From Chlorobiaceae bacterium (GTDB lineage Bacteria > Bacteroidota > Chlorobiia > Chlorobiales > Chlorobiaceae), in assembly GCA_013334225.1 (NCBI GenBank), contig JAAXXY010000002.1:87561-151560 (forward strand): a stretch of DNA of 64,000 nucleotides, read 5' to 3'. The number at the start of each line of letters is the position of its first letter. Within the stretch, counting starts at the first letter, position 1. Below the pieces are notes generated by a model. That model did no database searches and was not told where the DNA came from. It was given only the letters and a program-made list of their open reading frames with translations. The position numbers were made by a program, and so were the translations under genes. Positions 28,801 through 36,249 of the stretch are shown piece by piece.

Positions 28801-31158
28801 TCAGATAAAGGAGAGGCATGTGGTATTGTTGCAAATGATTCAGTGACAATCAATGGCAATGTGAGTGCAAAACTCGATATAACCGCGACCGGTAATGGTA
28901 CCGACCGCTCAAATCAGGATGCAAAAGGGATTGCGGCTAACAATAACTTGACTATTAACGGTGATCTTTCAAGTCATATCTGGGTAACATCATACATGAG
29001 TCCTGCATATGGGATTGTGGCAGGCGATGTTTATAACTTTCAGCCTTGGTACACAGCGTCTGTTTCGATTGACAGTATGAGTGGATGGCTGATCGTAAAC
29101 GGTTATCAAGAAACAGTAGCTATAAAAGCGTTAAAAGATATCAATATTACTCATAATCTCGGCGGATTAATCAATGTAGGCTGTCCCGACGCATTGATCG
29201 GCTCTGTCGTCGCAGGAGGTGTTTTTTCTGAAGGTGGTAACATACACATCGGCAGTGTGTCTTCGCAAATAAATGTTGATGGTCTTTACCTTGCTGTCGG
29301 AATTGGAACAGCTGGTAATCCAGAAGGGCCTGAACCGCCATCGGATATCTGGAATGTTCTGATTGATGGTAATCTTGGCGGGAATTTCACCATTCATGCT
29401 ATCTACGGCGCGGCTTACGGAATCACGGCTGGATATGCCTTGACCGTCAATGGAGCTGTGTCGGGGTATATTTCGGCAACGTCATCCGGAAAAAATGACG
29501 GTGATCCAGAAAGAGAATTTAATGCTTGTGGAGTCTATTCATACAAGGACTTGTCCATCGGGACGATGTCCGGCCAGGTAAAAGCTAATGCCATTCAGGG
29601 GGAAGCTTCCGGATTCAAATCTGAAAAAGGCGACATATTCATTAATGGCAACCTTTCCGGCAATATAGAGGCAGATTCGTCGGTTCATGATGCCTATGGT
29701 ATTGATGCCCATTCCGGGAATATTGTGATTGCAGGGGCCCTATACGGCAGTATCAGCGTGACTGCCGGGGAGCAGGCTTATGGGATCAGAGCCGAGCAAA
29801 ATCTGCAGATAAACAGGATATCAGGCTCGGTCTCGGCAACTTCGGTATCAGGCATTGCTGTCGGCTTGAAGTCAAATGAATTGAACGGCGGCAGTGGCGA
29901 ACAGTCACTTGAGATCTCCAGTTCAGGTAACATAAACGTGCATTCAGAATATTATGCAGTGGGTATATGGGCTGAGGAGGCGATGAATCTGGTTATCAGT
30001 GGTTCTGTTTCTGCTACAACTGGAACAACAATATTACCATCGGCGGCGTATTCTATTTTATCTCTTCGTGATAATGGGGGAGGATCGACAAGTATGTCCT
30101 ATGCCTCGGATCGTGTAACCGTCACAGGATCAGGAACGCTCATTGGCAATGTTGATCTTGGAGGAGGAGACGATACCATTATTCTTATGGACGGAGCGGA
30201 TATTTCTGGTGTTGATACCCTCGACGGGGGTGAAGGGAGTGATGTCATCGGATTTGGGGATCCTGTTTCGGTTGATCTGTCTTTACTTTCAGGCAAATTA
30301 AAGAATTTTGAGGGTATCGATCTGTCCGACGGAAAAAATACATCGTTAACAGGTATTGACCTTGCCAATGTTTACGCTATAACGGGTTCAGGTCGTGAGC
30401 TTTTCATTACAGGCGATATCGGGGATTATGTTGAACTTGACAATAATGCATGGAGTAGCAGTGAATCCGTCTTTCATGATGGAAAGACATTCATGCATTA
30501 TACCAATTCAGCCGATCCATTTGCAAATCTTTATGTTCAGGCAGGGATTATCATAGGGGAGAGCACAATCGCATATCATGGAACTGAAGGTAATGACTCT
30601 CTAAATGGGTCAGACTATAATGATTTCTTGTTTGGTGAAGGTGGTAACGACACTCTTTCCGGTTCAGGAGGCAATGATCTGCTTGGAGGCGGAAAAGGCG
30701 ATGATATGCTTTCTGGAGATGAGGGGAATGATACATTATGGGGTAATGGAGGGTTTGATACTTTAACGGGGGGTACCGGTAATGATGTGCTTGTTTTTGA
30801 TTCCGATGCTGTTATAGATGGAGGCAATGATATTGATACGCTTCTATTCAGTTCTGGTGATAATGTTGATTTCGCGACATATAACTCAGGTACTGGTTCA
30901 CTTCATAATATCGAGATTCTTGATCTCACCGTCAATGGTGATCATGCGGTCAACAATATTTCCGTTGATGCGGTATCTTCCATGACAAGCGGGAATAGTC
31001 TTTACATTCTTGGTGATAGTGGTGATTCTGTTCTGTTAGCCTCCGGGTGGACAAACGAAGGCACTTCAAATGTGAATGGTATCGAATACAATCACTATGA
31101 CAGTGCGGATCACAGCGTCAATGTCTATGTGCAGAATGGTATTACTACAATGGTATAA
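22819..31158 (+). CDS. Giant RTX/DUF4347 secreted protein, probable type I-secreted adhesin or surface protein
   Basis: About 2779 residues from ATG 22819; a TTG ten codons upstream is also possible, and neither has a clear ribosome binding site. No signal peptide is present. Residues 1-165 form a DUF4347 domain (NNTIIFIDSRVEDLQSL, VILDPDRSGLDQI, IQIISHGSAGTV, GDILFYGCNVGQGE, ADVAASNDLTGS). Residues about 171-1680 are dozens of GGxGxDxLx calcium-binding nonapeptides, interleaved with longer units of the type DTVxSSxxYxLxxNIENLVLTG. Residues about 1690-1805 form a terminal-type module. Then come GPGSLRSAL and a beta-solenoid-like region with A-x-G-I repeats (about 1940-2400), a second module, a short RTX block (about 2590-2660), and a third module at the C-terminus. 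The domain plan fits calcium-folded proteins exported by type I secretion. No ABC exporter, membrane fusion protein or TolC gene is in the window. Confidence 0.9.
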   Translation: MNNTIIFIDSRVEDLQSLIRNLSPDQEYVILDPDRSGLDQIIDALQGRTGIDSIQIISHGSAGTVTVGSTTLTPDNISQYSEQFQFLGKSLSENGDILFYGCNVGQGETGKLFVNLLAVYTAADVAASNDLTGSKENGGNWTLEVTSGSIESSLQMSSMESYQYTLSTITGTTGNDKLTGTTGNDLLIGLEGNDTLDGRTGADTMEGGTGNDLYVLDNTGDMIIESLNGGNDTVQSSVSFNLGDNVENLTLTGTNAITGTGNALNNIIIGNSSVNIISSGAGDDSLNGGMGNDILSGGDGNDTLNGGMGTDSITGGEGDDLYLADNTGDIAVENIGGGIDTVQSSASFTLGDNIENLVLSGSQAINGTGNSSDNSITGNTGNNILSGGAGNDTLDGRAGNDQLFGGNGHDLLTGGAGSDSLEGGLGNDMLDGGDSNDQLSASEGLDTLYGGGGNDTLSGGTGNDLLRGGSGNDLLDGESGIDSMEGGAGNDTYVVDSGSDVVLESVSGGTDTVQTSSSYVLTANLENLVLTSSGSLNGTGNEQDNTITGNSGNNVLDGGGGNDTLSGGTGSDTLSGGSGNDSLDGGSGIDSMEGGAGNDTYVVDSGSDVVLESVSGGTDTVQTSSSYVLTANLENLVLTGSGSLNGTGNEQDNTITGNSGNNVLDGGGGNDTLSGGTGSDTLSGGSGNDSLNGGSGIDSMEGGAGNDTYVVDSGSDIVLESASEGTDTVQTSSSYVLTANLENLVLTGSGSVNGTGNEQDNTITGNSGNNVLDGGGGNDTLSGGTGSDTLSGGSGNDSLNGGSGIDSMEGGAGNDTYVVDSGSDIVLESASEGTDTVQTSSSYVLTANLENLVLTGSGSVNGTGNEQDNTITGNSGNNVLDGGGGNDTLSGGTGGDTLSGGSGDDSLNGGSGNDNLSGGEGDDTLTGSAGLDFLAGGSGNDTYIIVDINDTILENSGEGKDIVQSSASYVLSANIENLVLTGTSSINGTGNDQDNTITGNSGNNVLSGGDGNDTIYGESGDDNITGNAGIDLLDGGSGNDTMSGGSGDDVYEVDSENDQVNENYNEGMDTVRTSFDYILSGNIENLVLTGTADIYGIGNDLDNIITGNDGNNVIEGGSGNDTMSGGAGDDVYEVDSENDQVDENDNEGTDTVRSSVNYVLSGNIENLVLTGTADIYGIGNDLDNDIKGNAGKNVLDGDAGNDTIYGAQGDSYLIGGEGSDELYGYRSSDTFEGGNGSDILSGGAGDDYLYGGDIYGAVVENDDDTLFGGSGNDLLSGGYGDDVLNGDEGEDTLYGDSGFDTLSGGSGADLIDGGDDDDLLQGDEGDDTAYGGSGNDTVYGGNDNDLLDGGAGDDVLFGEGGENSLEGGSGNDILMGGTGSDYLSGGEGNDHLSVSRGSNGNTLDGGDGNDLLYGGAGNDLLIGGADDDILTGGNGDYHYDNETGSWVVAGSTLDGGTGDDVLYGGSVDDYLIGGDGNDSLYCSITNYDSETGTWIIGSATLDGGAGDDYLYGLGGGNDLLLGGDGNDMLFANEGTYEGQTISSTLSGGAGNDILAGSSGDDNLDGGEGEDTLMGGWGADSLAGGDGNDNLSDDFGDDTLDGGAGDDTFIGYSGSDRLLGGTGNDSIADYDGDNTIEGGDGNDTLTGGSGADILYGDAGNDLLADNEGPNIISGGNGNDTLTYSSSDIVIDGGDNIDSLIFDSGTNADFSDFITSGVNNIEIVDLSANGDHAITNITVGEVANVMDGNSLYIHGQEGDFIQFVNNDTGDWNKIINSQTVDGIIYDLYFCDTDPLVNVYVQREITVEFSGSSIDPYLVTTLADDGPGSLRSALVYLSEHGNAASNTITFAVSGDILVNPSNPLPTITCPVSFKMDDNTIEVRMENAESDIPVLLVEDNIKVTIPDALTMNVTGTGYLKSVAGLNNLLIDTLGGKIIASSAGSDAYGITAGESVSVGGITRGSVIDVNAEGNGSSAVGIYSGNVTIGPGFEGTMTVVSDKGEACGIVANDSVTINGNVSAKLDITATGNGTDRSNQDAKGIAANNNLTINGDLSSHIWVTSYMSPAYGIVAGDVYNFQPWYTASVSIDSMSGWLIVNGYQETVAIKALKDINITHNLGGLINVGCPDALIGSVVAGGVFSEGGNIHIGSVSSQINVDGLYLAVGIGTAGNPEGPEPPSDIWNVLIDGNLGGNFTIHAIYGAAYGITAGYALTVNGAVSGYISATSSGKNDGDPEREFNACGVYSYKDLSIGTMSGQVKANAIQGEASGFKSEKGDIFINGNLSGNIEADSSVHDAYGIDAHSGNIVIAGALYGSISVTAGEQAYGIRAEQNLQINRISGSVSATSVSGIAVGLKSNELNGGSGEQSLEISSSGNINVHSEYYAVGIWAEEAMNLVISGSVSATTGTTILPSAAYSILSLRDNGGGSTSMSYASDRVTVTGSGTLIGNVDLGGGDDTIILMDGADISGVDTLDGGEGSDVIGFGDPVSVDLSLLSGKLKNFEGIDLSDGKNTSLTGIDLANVYAITGSGRELFITGDIGDYVELDNNAWSSSESVFHDGKTFMHYTNSADPFANLYVQAGIIIGESTIAYHGTEGNDSLNGSDYNDFLFGEGGNDTLSGSGGNDLLGGGKGDDMLSGDEGNDTLWGNGGFDTLTGGTGNDVLVFDSDAVIDGGNDIDTLLFSSGDNVDFATYNSGTGSLHNIEILDLTVNGDHAVNNISVDAVSSMTSGNSLYILGDSGDSVLLASGWTNEGTSNVNGIEYNHYDSADHSVNVYVQNGITTMV
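24253..25548 (+). repeat. Four near-identical 324-bp tandem repeats within the RTX gene
   Basis: Unit boundaries at 24253, 24577, 24901 and 25225 are exactly 324 bases (108 codons) apart; each begins AGCGGCATTGACAGCATGGA. Each unit encodes one DTYVVDSG - DTVQTSSSYVL - NLENLVLT segment followed by RTX nonapeptides. Copies differ by scattered silent and few amino-acid changes, so amplification or gene conversion was recent. The flanking units (23400-24250 and 25549-26450) are more divergent versions of the same plan. Confidence 0.92.
28642..30020 (+). repeat. Degenerate A-x-G-I protein repeats (beta-solenoid-like) in the RTX gene
   Basis: About 13 imperfect repeats, mostly 27-40 residues long, start with a motif such as AYGITAG, AVGIYSG, ACGIVAN, AKGIAAN, AYGIDAH, AYGIRAE or AVGIWAE. 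Each continues with a pattern like L-x-I-N-G-x-L-S-G-x-I-x-A. Regular small hydrophobic strands separated by Gly/Asn turns suggest a parallel beta-helix. The DNA is diverged, so this is an old repeat array, unlike the 324-bp units. Confidence 0.75.
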
Positions 31159-31176
31159 ATTTGATTGCATCGGGAA

Positions 31177-31209
31177 CAAGCCGCATCTCTGTATGATGAG
31201 AGCGGCTTG
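31177..31209 (+). terminator. Hairpin after the RTX gene
   Basis: Stem CAAGCCGC at 31177-31184 pairs with GCGGCTTG at 31202-31209, with extra internal pairing (TCTC/GAGA). No T-tract follows, so termination may be partial and the glycosyltransferase 20 bases on could be read through. Confidence 0.5.
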
Positions 31210-31229
31210 AAAATGAGTAAATTGCATTC

Positions 31230-32450
31230 ATGAATTTTTTATTTGTTCACCAGAATTTTCCGGGGCAGTTCCGGCATATTGCCCGGTCTCTTGCGGGTAT
31301 GTCTCGGCACAGGGTGGTCGGTATCGGTGAAACGGTCAATCTGGAAGGCCGTCCATCGGTACATCCGGCAATAACTGTTGTCGGGTACCGGTTGAAGCAG
31401 GGGGCGGGTGAAGGAACGCATCACTATATCCGGGATTTTGAAGCTGCAATCCGCAGGGGTCAGGAGGTTGCCAGAATTGCCATTGAGTTGAAGAAAAAAG
31501 GCTTCTTTCCGGATGTTGTCATAAGCCATCCTGCATGGGGTGAATCACTCTTTCTCAGGGATATTTTTCCTGACGCCCGCCACGTAAACTATTTCGAATA
31601 TTACTACCGGAGTACCGGAGGCGATGTCGGTTTTGACCCCGAATTCCCGTCAACTTTTAATGACCGGTTCAGGATCAGGATCAAGAATTCGACACAACTC
31701 CATGCCCTCGAATCGGCCGATGCAGGAATTTCTCCAACCTGCTGGCAGCGTAGCCTGTATCCGGATGAGTACCTCCAGAAAATACGGATTATCCATGAAG
31801 GCATCGATACAGGAATGATTGTACCCGACACCGAGGCTTCAGTTGAACTCGATGGCCACGTTTTCAGTCATGGTGACAAGGTTATTACTTATGTATCGAG
31901 GAATCTCGAGCCTTACCGGGGGTTTCATGTTTTTATGCGCTCTCTTCCGCTGATCCAGGAACGATGTCCAGATGCGAGGATAATTATTGTGGGAGGCGAT
32001 GGTGTCAGTTACGGCCGGAAGCTTCCTGAAGGCAAAACCTATCGCTCGATTTACCGTGAAGAATTGCAGGGGCAGGTGGACTGGTCGAAGGTTCATTTTA
32101 CCGGCAGGCTGCCGTATAATAAATATATCAGCATTCTTCAGCTTTCTTCCGCCCATGTCTATCTGACCTATCCATTTGTTCTTTCCTGGTCAATGCTTGA
32201 AGCAATGGCTGCCGGATGTGTCGTTATCGGTTCGGCTACAGCTCCTGTCAAGGAGATCATCAAACACGGGGAAAACGCTTTGCTGACTGATTTTTTTAAT
32301 AAAGAACGGCTGGCAATCTTAATCAGTGACGTTGTCTCCAGTCCGTCACAATATGAAGAGATAAGAAATGCTGCAAGAAAAACGATAATCGAAAGGTATG
32401 ATCTGAAAACCCGGTGCCTGCCTGAAATGCTGAACTATCTGACAGCATGA
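31230..32450 (+). CDS. Glycosyltransferase family 4 (group 1)
   Basis: A GT-B fold enzyme of 406 residues. The N-terminus MNFLFVHQNFPGQFRHIARSL is typical of a GT4 subgroup. The C-terminal nucleotide-sugar domain (from about residue 205) shows VITYVSRNLEPYRGFHVFMRSL, ARIIIVGGDGVSYG, VHFTGRLPYNKYISILQ, and the acidic motif SMLEAMAAGCVVIGS followed by KEII. It is 71 bases downstream of the RTX gene on the same strand. It might modify that surface protein or belong to polysaccharide synthesis; the sequence gives no direct link. Confidence 0.88.
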   Translation: MNFLFVHQNFPGQFRHIARSLAGMSRHRVVGIGETVNLEGRPSVHPAITVVGYRLKQGAGEGTHHYIRDFEAAIRRGQEVARIAIELKKKGFFPDVVISHPAWGESLFLRDIFPDARHVNYFEYYYRSTGGDVGFDPEFPSTFNDRFRIRIKNSTQLHALESADAGISPTCWQRSLYPDEYLQKIRIIHEGIDTGMIVPDTEASVELDGHVFSHGDKVITYVSRNLEPYRGFHVFMRSLPLIQERCPDARIIIVGGDGVSYGRKLPEGKTYRSIYREELQGQVDWSKVHFTGRLPYNKYISILQLSSAHVYLTYPFVLSWSMLEAMAAGCVVIGSATAPVKEIIKHGENALLTDFFNKERLAILISDVVSSPSQYEEIRNAARKTIIERYDLKTRCLPEMLNYLTA

Positions 32451-32475
32451 GGGATATTCGGTGTTTGTATTACTG

Positions 32476-33786
32476 TTATACCCACCCCCTGAGCCTCATT
32501 GCTTCTGCAACCCGTTCGATCGCTACGATATATGCTGCCATACGATTATGCACATCATGTTGTCCGGCCGTCCGGTGTACTTGATGGAACGCAGCTGTCA
32601 TTTTTTTTTCGAGGCGATGGTGGATTTTCTCCTCGTCCCAGTAGTACACGTATGAATTCTGGACCATTTCAAAATAGGAAACAGTGACACCTCCGGCATT
32701 GCAGAGCAAATCGGGAATTACATAACTCCCGTTATTCCTGAGAATGAGATCAGCTTCCGGTGTTGCAGGTCCGTTGGCAAGTTCCGCTATGATTTTCGCT
32801 TTGATGTGAGGTGCGTTATTCCGGTTAATCACTCCTTCAAGCGCGGCAGGGAAAATAACCGTTACATCCAGTTCAAAGAGAGCTTCGTCTGAAATCTGTT
32901 CAGCTCCGGGGAAACCGGTTACAGAGCCGGTACGTTTTTTGTGCGCCATAAGATCTTCGTATAGAAAACCGTCGGGCTTGAAGACGGTTCCTTTTGAATC
33001 GGAAACCGCTACGATTTTCATGCCGAGTATTTCTGCCGCAAGCTTGTGGGCATAGGAGCCGGAATTTCCATACCCCTGGATTGCTGCCGCAGCTCCATGG
33101 AGTTCTATTCCGTTTACTCTTGCAGCTTCTCTGACACAAAATATGCCTCCTCTTGCCGTAGCATCGTTTCTTCCGGCTGAACCGCCGAGAGCTACAGGTT
33201 TGCCCGTCATGATACCGAACACGTTGCGTCCCTGCAGAATGGAATATTCGTCAGCCATCCAGGCCATGATCTGCGGGTTGGTGTATACATCGGGGGCAGG
33301 CACATCCTTTTCAGGACCGACAAAACTTCCAGCCTGTCGGATATAGGCGCGTGACAAGCGTTCAAGTTCGCCGGCTGACATTTTTTTTGGATTGCAGATC
33401 ACACCGCCTTTCCCTCCGCCGAGGGGAAGGTTCATGACGGCGGTTTTCCATGTCATCCATGCCGCAAGGGCACGAACGGTATCGATTGTTTCATCAGGGT
33501 GAAACCGGATACCTCCCTTGCAGGGGCCGCAGGCATCATTGTACTGTACCCTGAAACCGTGGAAAATCCTGGTTGTGCCGTTGTCCATTTTTACCGGCAT
33601 GGTAATATGGAGCTCTCGTAAAGGCCATCGTAGAAGCTGGTGAATGGCTGGATCAAGTTTCAGGTATGAAGCAGCTTCGTCAAGCTGATTCTGTGCGTTT
33701 GTGAAAGGATTATGTTCAGACCTGACTTCAGGTTTTTCAAGCATAGAGGGAGGGGGGTATTCGCTGGGTTTATTTCTTGTAATCAT
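32476..33786 (-). CDS. gdhA: Glutamate dehydrogenase (Glu/Leu/Phe/Val family)
   Basis: Interconverts glutamate and 2-oxoglutarate plus ammonium with NAD(P). At 436 residues it is of the hexameric short type. Visible are the substrate-binding Lys segments ([11 protein letters not shown] near residue 87 and [12 protein letters not shown] with the catalytic Lys near residue 124), the Asp loop [20 protein letters not shown], and the coenzyme-binding AIQGYGNSG near residue 240. The gene is monocistronic, convergent with the glycosyltransferase. In this autotroph it may serve ammonium assimilation or nitrogen balance; cofactor preference was not determined. Confidence 0.95.
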   Translation of the reverse strand: MITRNKPSEYPPPSMLEKPEVRSEHNPFTNAQNQLDEAASYLKLDPAIHQLLRWPLRELHITMPVKMDNGTTRIFHGFRVQYNDACGPCKGGIRFHPDETIDTVRALAAWMTWKTAVMNLPLGGGKGGVICNPKKMSAGELERLSRAYIRQAGSFVGPEKDVPAPDVYTNPQIMAWMADEYSILQGRNVFGIMTGKPVALGGSAGRNDATARGGIFCVREAARVNGIELHGAAAAIQGYGNSGSYAHKLAAEILGMKIVAVSDSKGTVFKPDGFLYEDLMAHKKRTGSVTGFPGAEQISDEALFELDVTVIFPAALEGVINRNNAPHIKAKIIAELANGPATPEADLILRNNGSYVIPDLLCNAGGVTVSYFEMVQNSYVYYWDEEKIHHRLEKKMTAAFHQVHRTAGQHDVHNRMAAYIVAIERVAEAMRLRGWV

Positions 33787-33859
33787 ACAATCGCTTTTTT
33801 CATACAGGGGCTTTCAATCAGGGAATAATGGCTGAAAAGAGAGATAATCATTGTTTCGA

Positions 33860-34717
33860 TTATGCTGTCTCTTCGTAGAAGATAATTGAGCCGTACCCTA
33901 CAACTTCCGTCTTGTCGTCATCAGGCATGAATCCGGTATTTGTATACGAAAGTCTTTCAGCTTTCCATCCAAGTTTTTTGGCGATCAGAAGAAGCACGAC
34001 AATGGCATCGGGGCTGCAGAAAAGATTGATCGATGAGTTTTTCCTGGTTTGCACGAGTTTTTTCTGGTGGGCTTCGAGCCTGTCCATATCGAGATTCACT
34101 ATTGTTTCCATTGTTTCATTATCGATCACAATAGCCTGACGATAGGTCGGATAATGCGACAGGTCTGTGCTGACGACGATGAGATCGTCAGGTTGAAAGA
34201 GGGTGTGAAGCAGATCCGCAAGCTCAACATTGTCAGTGTTTGTTCCAAGCAGGATAGGGACGATTGAGAAGCCGTTTTCCAGGGAACGCTGCAGAAAGGG
34301 AAGCTGCAGTTCGAGTATATGATCCACATCGTGTGCTATGTCAAGGATACGGATGTTTTTCGTTTCTACTGAACACAGCTCCTTTGTAAGAGACCGGTTG
34401 ACTGGCACACTGCCCAAAGGGGTAAGCCATTCATGCCTGCTGTCCGCAGCAACGCCATCGAAAAAAAATGCATGGGTATTGCCGAGAAGGAATATGGAGT
34501 GGAACGTCTTGCCTTTTAAAACCTTGTAGGCTTCAGCAGCGATTTTACCACTGATATCGAGAGGCGCGTGAGGCGAAAGTATGGCGCGTATTATCCTGTT
34601 GTCTTGACCGTTATAGCAAGTAGAATCGAGGAGTCTCTGCATCAGCAGCTCAAGCGCCTCGGAGTCGGCGGGATAATGAGAATCTGCTACTGCCGGATAT
34701 CTTATTGTTGGGTTCAT
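33860..34717 (-). CDS. Memo-like protein (AmmeMemoRadiSam system protein B)
   Basis: A 285-residue protein of the MEMO1 family, related in fold to class III extradiol dioxygenases. Conserved segments are YPAVADSHYPAD at the N-terminus, SPHAPLDISG (His of the metal site), LGNTHAFFFDGVA, AHDVDHILELQLPFLQ, and STDLSHYP. In many bacteria and archaea it is encoded with an AMMECR1 domain protein and a radical SAM protein; neither is in the window. The biochemical role is not established. It lies 73 bases upstream of gdhA on the same strand. Confidence 0.9.
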   Translation of the reverse strand: MNPTIRYPAVADSHYPADSEALELLMQRLLDSTCYNGQDNRIIRAILSPHAPLDISGKIAAEAYKVLKGKTFHSIFLLGNTHAFFFDGVAADSRHEWLTPLGSVPVNRSLTKELCSVETKNIRILDIAHDVDHILELQLPFLQRSLENGFSIVPILLGTNTDNVELADLLHTLFQPDDLIVVSTDLSHYPTYRQAIVIDNETMETIVNLDMDRLEAHQKKLVQTRKNSSINLFCSPDAIVVLLLIAKKLGWKAERLSYTNTGFMPDDDKTEVVGYGSIIFYEETA

Positions 34718-35028
34718 TGCTGCGGTTTAGGTGATTCCGGACACAAAAACGATCAACAGTGGTAATTTCTTCTTCTAAAGCAATGTCACTTTACAGGATA
34801 CGAAGTCAAAAAATTTTGTTATAAACAGGAAAAAACTACAGGTGCACTTAAAAAAACAAAACAAAAAAACAGGTTCACAGAACCGGCTCGGCATTTTTTA
34901 CAAGTCTATGAGATAGGAGAAAGGAGAACGTTTCGTCTTTTTCCAACCTATATATATATAATATAGGGTATATTTGGGATATTAATAATAATTTACATCA
35001 TCGATACGAATAATTCGTTTTCGGAAAT
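34718..35028. other. AT-rich intergenic region
   Basis: About 310 bases between the Memo-like gene and dapF, both on the minus strand. It has an alternating TA tract (34951-34965) and A-rich runs. It should hold the Memo-like gene promoter and the dapF 3' end; the small palindrome ACGAATAATTCGT at 35007-35019 is the only hairpin seen. Confidence 0.5.
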
Positions 35029-35832
35029 TCATTCTTCAGTCACAAACCTGCCTTTAAAGACAATTTTTGCCGGTCCGGTCAGGAATACCTCCTTCATGTC
35101 TTCGCTGAAACTGACTTCAAGAATTTCACCGCTTTTTACTCTGACCAGTACTACAGTTCCCTTAATTTTTCCAAGGCGCTTGCTCATCAGTGCAGAGGCA
35201 ACAGCTCCGGTACCGCAGGCAAGGGTTTCATCTTCGACGCCGCGTTCGAACGTGCGGAGTGATAAAGAGTCGAAAGAGGTAATCTCGATAAAGTTTACAT
35301 TGGTTCCTTCCGGGAAAAAATCTGTTCGATGCCTGATCGTGCTGCCAATTCCGGTAACATGTATGTTTTCAAGATTGTCAGTATAGATAATGGCATGAGG
35401 TGAACCGGTATCGACAGAATGACAGGTATAACCTTCGATTGTCATGTCATTGCGGAACCCTTCCGGTGCCAGCATCCGGAGTTTGACGGTTTCCGGTCCG
35501 GTCACCCAGGCATCATACCGGTTGCCGTTGGCTTCGAATTTATAGCCGTTTTCAAAGGAAGAAGGAATGCCTGCCATGCTTGCAAAATATACGGCGCATC
35601 TGCCGCCGTTTCCGCACATCGAACCGGGATAACCATCGGCGTTATAATACTTCATGCTGAAATCACAGTGTTCGGAAGGATCGATGAGAATCAGTCCGTC
35701 CGCTCCGATTCCAGTTCTTCTCGTGCAGAGATCCCTGATTTGCAGATGCGTAAGGTCGACAGCACGGCTTCTGTTGTCTATGATGATAAAATCGTTTCCG
35801 GCGCCTGACAATTTGCTGAAGGGTATTTCCAT
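35029..35832 (-). CDS. dapF: Diaminopimelate epimerase
   Basis: Converts LL- to meso-diaminopimelate for lysine and peptidoglycan. It is a cofactor-free enzyme with two catalytic cysteines, both visible: the first in MCGNGGRCA near residue 73, and the second in LACGTGAVAS near residue 205. The N-terminal FSKLSGAGNDFIIID motif is intact. At 267 residues it has normal length. It stands alone on the minus strand, divergent from pscA. Confidence 0.96.
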   Translation of the reverse strand: MEIPFSKLSGAGNDFIIIDNRSRAVDLTHLQIRDLCTRRTGIGADGLILIDPSEHCDFSMKYYNADGYPGSMCGNGGRCAVYFASMAGIPSSFENGYKFEANGNRYDAWVTGPETVKLRMLAPEGFRNDMTIEGYTCHSVDTGSPHAIIYTDNLENIHVTGIGSTIRHRTDFFPEGTNVNFIEITSFDSLSLRTFERGVEDETLACGTGAVASALMSKRLGKIKGTVVLVRVKSGEILEVSFSEDMKEVFLTGPAKIVFKGRFVTEE

Positions 35833-36249
35833 GGGTTTAAATTGTCGTTGTTCGGTGTATATATCCAGTGTTCATCTGTTTGGGGATCATTTGCCCTGTC
35901 TGTTTCCCACCTCCATATGAATTCCGCTTTCATACTGTATAATAAAACAATAGCGCAATTCTGAGCCGTCAAATTAATTTATTATTAAAATTTTTTTCTT
36001 ATTTTACTGAGTAAAATATTGGGCGATTGATTTGGTGATGTGCTTTATTGAATCTTATTTTTCAGGGTTTTCTCCATATATATTTTTATTTCCTGTGTTG
36101 CTTTGCACAGGGGGTTCCTTGAAGGAACAGGCGGAAAGTACAACGTGAATGCTGGTATGAAGACGAAGTATCGTTGTCACTGAGGCATGACGGAAAGGTT
36201 TTTTTCGGTTTTTTTACCTGAAATATGTCCAAACAAAGGAGAGAATACA
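35833..36249. promoter_or_regulatory. Upstream region of the reaction-centre genes
   Basis: About 415 bases between the divergent dapF and pscA genes. It holds AT-rich stretches (35940-36085) and, just before pscA, the ribosome binding site AAAGGAGAG at 36236-36244. A TATAAT hexamer at 35938-35943 has no matching -35 box, so I do not assign a promoter. The long leader suggests an untranslated region for this highly expressed operon. Confidence 0.45.

Noticed and set aside
28000..30100. Possible CRISPR-like or direct DNA repeats in the second half of the RTX gene
   Set aside because: The repetition is at the protein level only; DNA units are diverged, variable in length, and within one long coding frame.
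34946..34970. Alternating TA tract before dapF's 3' end
   Set aside because: It looks like a simple AT-rich intergenic stretch; no promoter pair or known regulator site could be matched to it.
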